From the NCBI RefSeq assembly GCF_024710845.1, contig NZ_JANJTZ010000003.1, positions 34,156-98,155 on the forward strand: DNA of 64,000 nt, in the 5' to 3' direction. This document shows, one piece after another, positions 25,986 to 31,778 of the stretch. The stretch comes from Mesorhizobium sp. Its GTDB lineage: Bacteria; Pseudomonadota; Alphaproteobacteria; Rhizobiales; Rhizobiaceae. The translations under genes and the position numbers were made by a program. Below the pieces are notes generated by a model that saw only the letters and a program-made list of their open reading frames with translations, searched no databases and had not been told where the DNA came from. Within the stretch, counting starts at the first letter, position 1; each line of letters opens with the position of its first letter.

Positions 25986-26492
25986 TCAATTGACGGGGTT
26001 GAGCGTGATCGACGTGCCGGTGGCGGCGACGTTGAGACCGATCTGACCGGTGACGCTGATCAGCTGCAGGCTGATCGAGCCGGACGTGCCGCCGACCAGA
26101 ACATTGGCGCCGATGCCGGCGCCGACCGTCGCCTCCACGGTTGCGCCGTCATAGACGCCGCCGAGCGAGCCGCGATGATAGCCGGCCGTCGGCGCGAACA
26201 CCGCCCAGACCAGCTTGCCGCGCGTGGTGAAGCCGACATCGACGCCGAGCTTGCGGATCGCGCCTGAATAATCCTCGCCGCGCCGGTCGCCGGTCGGGCG
26301 GAAGGTGCAGTCGAGCGTCTTGGCGGAGCCCAGGACATAGCCGATACCGCCGCCGACATCGCAGGACAGCGTGCCGATCTTGACGCCGCCATAGGCGTCG
26401 CTCTCTTCGCTGGTCCGCCGGTCGGCGGCCGAGGCGAGGGCGGCAGACAACACCAGCGGCGCCGCCAGCGCGAGTGCGAGGAACTTGTTCAT
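25986..26492 (-). CDS. DUF992 family secreted protein
   Basis: 168 residues with a signal peptide (about 1-23, ending ASA-ADR). The DUF992 (PF06186) domain contains KIGTLSCDVGGGIGYVLGSAKTLDCTF with two cysteines that could form a disulfide, and a glycine-rich C-terminus (ATVGAGIGANVLVGG). Family function is unknown; members are periplasmic or outer-surface proteins of Rhizobiales. The start is MNKFLALAL at 26492 rather than an upstream in-frame codon at 26525. Confidence 0.88.
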   Translation of the reverse strand: MNKFLALALAAPLVLSAALASAADRRTSEESDAYGGVKIGTLSCDVGGGIGYVLGSAKTLDCTFRPTGDRRGEDYSGAIRKLGVDVGFTTRGKLVWAVFAPTAGYHRGSLGGVYDGATVEATVGAGIGANVLVGGTSGSISLQLISVTGQIGLNVAATGTSITLNPVN

Positions 26493-26609
26493 GTTAGTCT
26501 CCGTTCGAAAAGTATGCCTGTCCAACCCGGGGCGGGTGATGAACCGGCATCAAGGCGCGAGCGTGACGCGGGCGGGGCAAACAAGATTGATCCGCAAGGG
26601 AACACGGCG

Positions 26610-27149
26610 ATGATCGAAACCGCTTTCTGGAGACGCCTCGACATGGCCGGCCACGACGCGGCGCGGATTGAAACCGTGCCCGGCGGCCACCGGCTCGAAG
26701 GGACGGCCGTGTTCCGCCACGAGAGCGGGCCGGCCGCGATCTCCTACCGGCTCGATCTCGCACCCGACTGGTCGACGCGGCGGGGCCTGCTGCGCGGCTT
26801 CGTCGGCGCGGAAATGCTGGAGCACGAGATCCTGCGCGGGCCGGACGGCTGGACGCTGGACGGCGTGGCGCAGACGGGGCTCGCGCATCTCCTGGACCTC
26901 GACCTCGGCTTCACGCCGGCGACCAACCTGCAGCAGCTGCAGCGGGTGCCGCTGGAGATCGGGGAGGAGGCCGACATCAAGGTCGCATGGTTCGATGCCG
27001 GGGCGGAGCGGCTGGTCGAGCTGCCGCAATACTATCGGCGGCTCGACGCGAACCGCTATGACTATCGCGGCTTTTCCTACCGGGCGACGCTCGAGCTTGC
27101 GCCGAGCGGTTTCGTGCGGCTTTATCCCGACCTGTGGGAGATGGCTTGA
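26610..27149 (+). CDS. Putative glycolipid-binding family protein (PF06475)
   Basis: 179 residues resembling the small soluble family annotated as putative glycolipid-binding (formerly DUF1089): FWRRLDMAGHDAARIE at the start and YRGFSYRATLELAPSGFVRLYPDLWEM at the end. There is no signal peptide or membrane segment. The ATG at 26610 is preferred (MIETAFWRRL), though its ribosome-binding site is weak. It is followed after 108 bp by the GST gene on the same strand. Biochemical role unproven. Confidence 0.75.
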   Translation: MIETAFWRRLDMAGHDAARIETVPGGHRLEGTAVFRHESGPAAISYRLDLAPDWSTRRGLLRGFVGAEMLEHEILRGPDGWTLDGVAQTGLAHLLDLDLGFTPATNLQQLQRVPLEIGEEADIKVAWFDAGAERLVELPQYYRRLDANRYDYRGFSYRATLELAPSGFVRLYPDLWEMA

Positions 27150-27257
27150 GCATCGACTGGACCAATCGCCTCGCTCTGGCGCGGTGGCCCCGCGCCACCT
27201 ATCTTTTGGCGACGCGGATACCCGTCCGTCCCATCCTCTCACTCCCAGGAGCCGCAC

Positions 27258-28127
27258 ATGTCCGAGACCGCCTACACGCCGCCGAAAGTATGGACCTGGG
27301 ACAAGGAAAGCGGCGGCCAGTTCGCCAATATCAACCGGCCGATCGCCGGGCCGACGCATGACAAGGACCTGCCGGTCGGCAAGCACCCCCTGCAGCTCTA
27401 TTCGCTCGCCACGCCCAACGGCGTGAAGGTGACGATCATGCTGGAGGAGCTGCTGGAGAAGGGCCACACCGGCGCGGAATACGACGCCTGGCTGATCAGG
27501 ATCAACGAGGGCGACCAGTTCGGCTCGGGCTTCGTCGAGGTCAACCCGAACTCGAAGATCCCGGCGCTGATGGACCGCTCCGGCGCGACGCCCGTCCGCG
27601 TCTTCGAGTCCGGCTCGATCCTGTTCTACCTGGCCGAGAAGTTCGGCGAATTCCTCCCCACTGCCCAGCCGGCCCGCGCGGAAACCATGTCCTGGCTGTT
27701 CTGGCAGATGGGCTCCGCGCCCTATCTCGGCGGCGGCTTCGGCCATTTCTATGCCTACGCGCCGGAGAAGTGGGAATACCCGATCAACCGCTTCGCCATG
27801 GAGGTGAAGCGTCAGCTCGACGTGCTCGACCGGCGGCTGGCCGAGAGCGAGTATCTCGGCGGCTCCGACTACACGATCGCCGACATGGCGGTCTGGCCCT
27901 GGTATGGCGGGCTGGTGAAGGGCTGGAACTACAATTCCGGCGAGTTCCTCTCGGTGCACGAATACAAGAACGTCATCCGCTGGGCCGACCAGATTCATGC
28001 CCGCCCGGCGGTGGTGCGGGGCCGCATGGTCAATCGCGTCTCGGGCGACCCGGCGGGCCAGCTGCGCGAGCGCCACGACGCCTCGGACTTCGAGACGAGG
28101 ACGCAGGACAAGCTGGCGGCGGAGTAG
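27258..28127 (+). CDS. yghU: Glutathione S-transferase, YghU type
   Basis: 289 residues. The thioredoxin-like N-domain (LQLYSLATPNGVKVTIMLEELLEKG) has the Thr/Asn pair of the nu-class (YghU/Ure2-like) GSTs that bind two glutathiones, followed by NPNSKIPALMD and FESGSILFYLAEKF. The all-helical C-domain contains YTIADMAVWPWYGGLV. YghU has disulfide-bond reductase activity. Length and the N-terminal extension (TPPKVWTWDKESGGQFANINRPIAG) fit this group. Confidence 0.92.
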   Translation: MSETAYTPPKVWTWDKESGGQFANINRPIAGPTHDKDLPVGKHPLQLYSLATPNGVKVTIMLEELLEKGHTGAEYDAWLIRINEGDQFGSGFVEVNPNSKIPALMDRSGATPVRVFESGSILFYLAEKFGEFLPTAQPARAETMSWLFWQMGSAPYLGGGFGHFYAYAPEKWEYPINRFAMEVKRQLDVLDRRLAESEYLGGSDYTIADMAVWPWYGGLVKGWNYNSGEFLSVHEYKNVIRWADQIHARPAVVRGRMVNRVSGDPAGQLRERHDASDFETRTQDKLAAE

Positions 28128-28138
28128 CGCGGCGCGCC

Positions 28139-28909
28139 TTAAGCGCACCAGCTCCGCTTCGAGCCGGTCCAGCGGCGGGCCAACCCTTCGGCGATCAGCG
28201 TGTCGCCGATCGAGCGGCCGTCGCGCATGACGGTGCGCAGCTTGCGGCCGTAGATGTCCTCGTCGCGCGATTGGGCGACGAGGTCGAGCGGCCCGGCGTT
28301 GAGCAATTCGCCCAGCCGGCGCGTCGCCTTTGCCGCGAGCTCGGCCTCGCGCCGGCATTTGGGATTGCCGGCCTCGGGCGTGTCGATGTCGGCCACGCGG
28401 ACCGCCTTGCCGTTCAGCACGAAGGTGTCGCCGTCGACGACGCAGTTGCGCCCGCCGCCCTCGCCGCACATCGGGAAGGTGAGGCCGGATAGATGCGTGG
28501 TCCGGTCGGGACGGCCGGGGACGTCTGCCTTGGGCGTCACGTCCATCGGCGGGCGGGCGACGGCGGGCAGGGGTTTCGTCTCGCGCCTCGTCTCGGGCAC
28601 CGGCCTGGACGGACGGGGCACCGGAAGGGCGGACGTCTCGATCGACCGGTCGGGCCGGCGCGCGGCGGGCGCCCGGGAGCGCGGTTCGGACTTCGTGGTC
28701 TGCTCGACCCGGGCCGGAGGCTCGAGCTGGGCAATCGTCCGCTTCAGCGCATCGAGATCGGGCATGCCGAACCAGGCTGTGGCGGCCAGGGCTATCGCCG
28801 CGCCGAGCGCGACGAGGCCGAGGGATCTGAAGGGCCGGAAGCCCGCGCCACGCCGCGCGCCCTTGCGCTGTCCTGACCTGCCGCCCGTCCGCTTGCGATT
28901 CGCCGCCAT
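28139..28909 (-). CDS. Membrane-anchored SNase-like thermonuclease family protein
   Basis: 256 residues. A very basic N-terminus (RKRTGGRSGQRKGARRGAG) and one membrane helix (about 30-50) are followed by a Pro/Arg-rich linker (about 60-140) and an SNase-like domain at the C-terminus: NCVVDGDTFVLNGKAVRVADIDTPE and YGRKLRTVM, containing the DGDT, R-x-x-DIDTPE and R-K signatures of the active site. The nuclease domain would lie in the periplasm. The start at 28909 is supported by TGGAGG upstream. The gene ends 11 bp from the convergent GST gene. Confidence 0.82.
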   Translation of the reverse strand: MAANRKRTGGRSGQRKGARRGAGFRPFRSLGLVALGAAIALAATAWFGMPDLDALKRTIAQLEPPARVEQTTKSEPRSRAPAARRPDRSIETSALPVPRPSRPVPETRRETKPLPAVARPPMDVTPKADVPGRPDRTTHLSGLTFPMCGEGGGRNCVVDGDTFVLNGKAVRVADIDTPEAGNPKCRREAELAAKATRRLGELLNAGPLDLVAQSRDEDIYGRKLRTVMRDGRSIGDTLIAEGLARRWTGSKRSWCA

Positions 28910-28970
28910 GCGCGCCTCCATCGAGACCGCAGGATGCGGCATGAGGGGTTAAAGGACAGTGCGTGGGGGG

Positions 28971-29010
28971 AGTAGGGCAGTAGGGCAGTAGGGGAGTAGG
29001 GCAGAAGGGG
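28971..29010. repeat. Five tandem copies of an 8-bp unit
   Basis: AGTAGGGC-type 8-mers in direct succession: AGTAGGGC, AGTAGGGC, AGTAGGGG, AGTAGGGC, AGAAGGGG. Short-unit repeats of this kind change copy number easily. Confidence 0.85.
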
Positions 29011-29029
29011 TGCCCCGCAGTCCGCACGC

Positions 29030-29208
29030 CGTCATCCTCGGGCCGGCCCTTCGGGCGTTCGATTGGCTTTGCAAGGTCCACTGGACCTTGCAATTCGCCC
29101 GATGGGCGAACCGCCATCTCACCCCGAGGATCTGCCGGCGTTGATGCGATGGGCGGTTCAGATACGGACGAGCGGAGGTAGATCCTCGGGTCAAGCCCGA
29201 GGATGACG
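29030..29208. repeat. Palindromic intergenic repeat element A
   Basis: Ends are a perfect 14-bp inverted repeat (CGTCATCCTCGGGC 29030-29043; its complement 29195-29208). Inside is a perfect 11-bp hairpin TTGCAAGGTCC-ACT-GGACCTTGCAA (29069-29093). There is no coding potential. The architecture matches the mosaic palindromic repeats scattered through rhizobial genomes. It fills most of the gap between the SNase-like gene and the next gene. Confidence 0.8.
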
Positions 29209-29235
29209 TCGCGCGTGGGATGGACCGTCGGCCCC

Positions 29236-30150
29236 TCACGACGTGTCGCGCCTCGCCTCCCAGGCGAAATAGTGCAGGTCGCGCAGCACGTCGTCGACCG
29301 CGTGTTCTGCGCGCGGCGAACCCGGTCGATGGAGTCCGTAGGCGGGGCCGGGGCGCAGCGGCGAGGCGCGGCTGGCGCGGCCTGCCTTGCGCAGGGCCTC
29401 GCAGCGGGCTCGCCAGCGGGCGAGCCGCATGGCCTGGCGCGGCAGGTCGCCGAGCGCACGGCTCAAGGCTTCCAGACGCAGGCGCAGATGGCCGGCGCCG
29501 ATCGGATCGTTGGGCGCGGGGTCGTGACGGGCCGCGACAGGAAACAATGGAGTCCAGCCGGGGATCGAAATGCGCGGCACGCCGGAGGTGCGGATGTGGA
29601 ACGGCGGCGCGTCCGGATCGGGCAGCGGGTCGAGGAGCGGGAAGGAGAGGCGTCGTGTCGCGGCGGGCGGTGCGTCGGCCGCGTCGGTCGCCCCGGCGGG
29701 TGCGAGCGCCAGGCCAAGGCCGGGGACCGGGACGGGAACGTGCGTGACCAGCGGGCCGCTGTTCGGCTTGAGCTGAGGCAGGAGCGGTTCCGCCGCCACC
29801 ATGTCGCGGCCGACGACGACGATCAGCCGTCGCACGGCAGCTTCCGCCGCGCGCAGCAGGCGGTAGACGGCGCGGTGGACGCGGCGGGGCAGGGTCGGGC
29901 TCGCCAGATCCCCCTCACCAGGTTCGGCTAACGCCTCGGCTGCGCCTCGGCGAGCCGAACCCGGCCCTCCGCTATGGCTCCGGGCGCTCGGGCGCTCGAA
30001 AAGCCCATTTCGGGGCTTTTCGTGGCCTTCGGCCACCGCTCCTCGCCTCGCCTCAAGGGGCGAGGAAAGCCCGGCCATGATGCACAGCGTGGCGATGATG
30101 CCGCCAAGCAGGCGGACATTGCGCTCGATCACAAGGTCCCAGTCGATCAC
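29236..30150 (-). CDS. Hypothetical protein carrying an in-frame repeat insertion
   Basis: 304 residues as read. The N-terminus is a membrane helix (about 14-28: LLGGIIATLCIMAG). Residues about 30-82 are an Arg/Gly/Ala-rich insert encoded by repeat DNA (about 29908-30070). The remainder resumes LPRRVHRAVYRLLRAAEAAVRRLIVVVGRDM and ends EHAVDDVLRDLHYFAWEARRDTS. The parts outside the insert look like a rhizobial conserved hypothetical; no function is known. The insert keeps the frame open, so the product may still be made, but it could equally be a decaying gene. Confidence 0.6.
   Translation of the reverse strand: MIDWDLVIERNVRLLGGIIATLCIMAGLSSPLEARRGAVAEGHEKPRNGLFERPSARSHSGGPGSARRGAAEALAEPGEGDLASPTLPRRVHRAVYRLLRAAEAAVRRLIVVVGRDMVAAEPLLPQLKPNSGPLVTHVPVPVPGLGLALAPAGATDAADAPPAATRRLSFPLLDPLPDPDAPPFHIRTSGVPRISIPGWTPLFPVAARHDPAPNDPIGAGHLRLRLEALSRALGDLPRQAMRLARWRARCEALRKAGRASRASPLRPGPAYGLHRPGSPRAEHAVDDVLRDLHYFAWEARRDTS
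29908..30070. repeat. Repeat element B, inside a coding region
   Basis: Contains the core CGGCCCTCCGCTATGGCTC (29962-29980), continuing GGGCGCTCG, which recurs almost unchanged at 30412-30440 in element C (CGGCCCTTCGCTATGGCTC). It also contains the inverted pair AAAAGCCC-atttc-GGGGCTTTT near 29999-30021. The boundaries are approximate. Being a dispersed repeat, its presence within a reading frame indicates insertion. Confidence 0.7.
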
Positions 30151-30705
30151 CGCCGCCTCCTTTCGCGCAGGAGACAGTGTCGGGCGGATGCGGGGGGAGG
30201 TGGATCGAAAGGCGGGTGGCGGGCGCGGCGCTCTATCTCTCCCCTTGAGGGAGAGAAAGCGATTTCAAGATCTTAGCCGAAGGCTAAGTCTTAGAAATCG
30301 CCAGAGAGGGGGCCATCGTGGCGGCGGCGATCCACCCTTGGTGGGAATCGATGCACGCCCTTATCGCACCAGTGGAACTTGCGGCGGGGGGAGGTCTTCG
30401 CAGCGGCGTCTCCGGCCCTTCGCTATGGCTCAGGGCGTTCGAGCCCTTTCATCGTGCCACCGGCACGATGAATTCGCCTTTGGCGAATCGGGCTCTCACC
30501 CCCTCTCTTGCAAATTCCAAGGACTTGGCTTCGCCAAGCCCAGGAATTTGCTTTCTCCCCCTCCAGGGGGGAGATAGAGGCGCCGCGCTATTCGCGCCAT
30601 GATGGCTCTCGCTGCGCTCGGCTCCGCCACTCCCCCACAAGGGGGGGGAGGACCAGCGCGCACTCGCCGGCTTTTCCGGTCCGCCGGGAAGGGGTAGCCT
30701 GCATC
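30151..30705. other. 555-bp gene-free stretch dominated by repeats
   Basis: Holds element C (30231-30579) and a further partial repeat (about 30600-30655: GCTCTCGCTGCGCTCGGCTC, then CTCCCCCACAAGGGGGGGGAG). Open frames here are short by-products of the repeats. No promoter was resolved for the DUF559 gene at 30706. Confidence 0.65.
30231..30579. repeat. Palindromic repeat element C
   Basis: About 30-bp imperfect terminal inverted repeats (30231-30260 and 30550-30579; CTCTATCTC... / ...GAGATAGAG). Each end abuts a long hairpin: GATTTC...GAAATC (30261-30299, with TCTTAGCC-GAA-GGCTAAG inside) and CAAATTCC...GGAATTTG (30510-30549, with CTTGGC-TTC-GCCAAG inside). The middle shares its core with element B. 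Non-coding. Confidence 0.8.
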
Positions 30706-31077
30706 ATGCCGCACGAGCCCGTGCCACCGGAGAAGAGGGATTTCGCCCGCTCGGAGCGGCGCGAGACGACCGATGCCGAGGATCGGCTCTGGGAGGAACT
30801 GCGCGACAGGAGGCTGGACGGAGCAAAGTTTCGCCGGCAGGTGCCGGTGCCGCCCTATACGGGGGATTTCCTGTGCGCCAGGGCAACGCTGGTCATCGAG
30901 GTGGACGGCGGCCAGCACAGCGGGAGCCTATCCGATCCGGCCCGCACCCGGTTTCTCAATGCCAAGGGGTTCCGGGTGTTGCGGTTCTGGAATGACGAGG
31001 TGCTGCGTGAGATGGACACCGTCTGCGATACGATCATCGCCTTTGTGCGCGATCCGACGCTGCAGCCCTGGCGGTAA
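30706..31077 (+). CDS. DUF559 (PF04480) endonuclease-like protein
   Basis: 123 residues. Compact PD-(D/E)xK/Vsr-like fold: LWEELRDRRLDGAKFRRQVPVPPYTGDFLCARATLVIEVDGGQH, where Asp in GDF and Glu-x-Asp in IEVDGGQH are the likely metal ligands, followed by NAKGFRVLRFWNDEVL. These proteins are widespread, often next to repeats, and their biological role is not settled. The ATG at 30706 begins MPHEPVPPEKRDFARSERRE. It is flanked on both sides by palindromic repeat elements. Confidence 0.88.
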   Translation: MPHEPVPPEKRDFARSERRETTDAEDRLWEELRDRRLDGAKFRRQVPVPPYTGDFLCARATLVIEVDGGQHSGSLSDPARTRFLNAKGFRVLRFWNDEVLREMDTVCDTIIAFVRDPTLQPWR

Positions 31078-31086
31078 GGGCGCTTG

Positions 31087-31277
31087 GTCCTTCTCCCCTT
31101 GTGGGAGAAGGTGCCCCGAAGGGGCGGATGAGGGGTGTTGCGAGGAGCGCGGCACGGTGCAGAATGGGTGCTTGTAATACTCCCTTCCGAAGCGCCTCGT
31201 TTCTTCCAGCACCCCTCATCCGACCTCGCTCTCGCTACGCTCGGCTCGGCCACCTTCTCCCACAAGGGGAGAAGGAC
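31087..31277. repeat. Foldback (MITE-like) element D with 27-bp perfect terminal inverted repeats
   Basis: 191 bp. The first 27 bases (31087-31113, starting GTCCTTCTCCCC) are the exact reverse complement of the last 27 (31251-31277). A second perfect inverted pair is CGGATGAGGGGTG (31125-31137) and its complement (31210-31222). Each terminus is itself a short hairpin (CTTCTCCC-cttgt-GGGAGAAG). It has no coding capacity and begins 9 bp after the DUF559 stop. Confidence 0.85.
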
Positions 31278-31324
31278 ATGGCGCGGAGCGGCCGCCCTGA
31301 GGACGGCCGCTGTTTGCAAGCTGG

Positions 31325-31489
31325 TTACTTGCGACGCGAAGGTTCATTCTTCGTGTCGCCGTAGCCTGATTTGGGAACGCGTTCGACCGTTGTGGTGTTT
31401 GGCCGGCGCTCAGCTTCTTTTACTGGGATGAATTGGCCGGTTTTTGAACTGCGGCCAATGTCGAACGTCTTACGGTTATCGGTTGCCAT
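31325..31489 (-). CDS. Small basic protein, 54 residues
   Basis: A 54-residue ORF: MATDNRKTFDIGRSSKTGQF then a Pro/Thr/Arg-rich remainder ending EPSRRK. The G-R-x-x-K-T-G-x-F pattern near residues 12-20 resembles short alphaproteobacterial proteins of unknown role. AGGA is about 11 nt upstream of the ATG. It is directly downstream of a 35-codon ORF on the same strand (gap 22 bp), suggesting a two-gene unit. It is highly charged with no membrane segment, so a nucleic-acid-binding or antitoxin-like role is possible but unproven. Confidence 0.6.
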   Translation of the reverse strand: MATDNRKTFDIGRSSKTGQFIPVKEAERRPNTTTVERVPKSGYGDTKNEPSRRK

Positions 31490-31511
31490 TAGGATTCATC
31501 CTTTTCGATAG

Positions 31512-31619
31512 CTAGTACGCCGCAGCTACCTCGACTTTGAGAACCGATTCCCCGTATGGTGTCCTTGCAACAGGAGGAGGGATTTCGGTCTCTTCGCCCC
31601 GCGTGAGCTTCGGCTTCAT
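31512..31619 (-). CDS. Tiny ORF, 35 residues
   Basis: A 35-codon ORF starting MKPKLTRGEETEIPPPVART and ending in VEVAAAY before a TAG. GGA stands about 8 nt before the ATG. Codon use looks like normal genes and the product is polar and well mixed, unlike shadow frames, but it is short enough to arise by chance. It lies between the hairpin at 31631-31658 and the 54-residue ORF. No family recognised. Confidence 0.4.
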   Translation of the reverse strand: MKPKLTRGEETEIPPPVARTPYGESVLKVEVAAAY

Positions 31620-31630
31620 TCGCGGTATCC

Positions 31631-31658
31631 AAGGCCGACCCCTGGCAGGGTCGGCTTT
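31631..31658. terminator. Hairpin downstream of nrdJ
   Basis: AAGGCCGACCC (31631-31641), loop CTGGCA, GGGTCGGCTTT (31648-31658). This is a strong stem about 120 bp past the nrdJ stop. The T-rich flank (TTTGGTGTTTC) is on the plus strand; the minus strand has only CCTTGG after the stem, so efficiency for nrdJ is uncertain. Confidence 0.5.
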
Positions 31659-31778
31659 GGTGTTTCTGGATGCCGCATAAGGGCATCGTTATGTCCGTAT
31701 CCGTTTTGTTCCTTCTTGCAGTTCGGCCCGATCTTGCGACCGGGCCGGCATGTGTAGCGTTTCAGCGGCTGCGGATGC

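Noticed and set aside
26550..29459. Very long minus-strand open frame (969 codons)
   Set aside because: It runs antisense through the PF06475, GST and repeat regions, in a GC-rich genome where stops are rare. The product is Arg/Pro/His-rich with no recognisable domain, while the opposite strand has clear families.
30508..30705. Upstream extension of the DUF559 protein
   Set aside because: The added residues are encoded by palindromic repeat DNA; the domain starts shortly after the ATG at 30706.
28971..31277. CRISPR array or transposon
   Set aside because: Repeats here are palindromic elements of different lengths and an 8-bp tandem run, without regular spacers; no cas, transposase or integrase gene is present.
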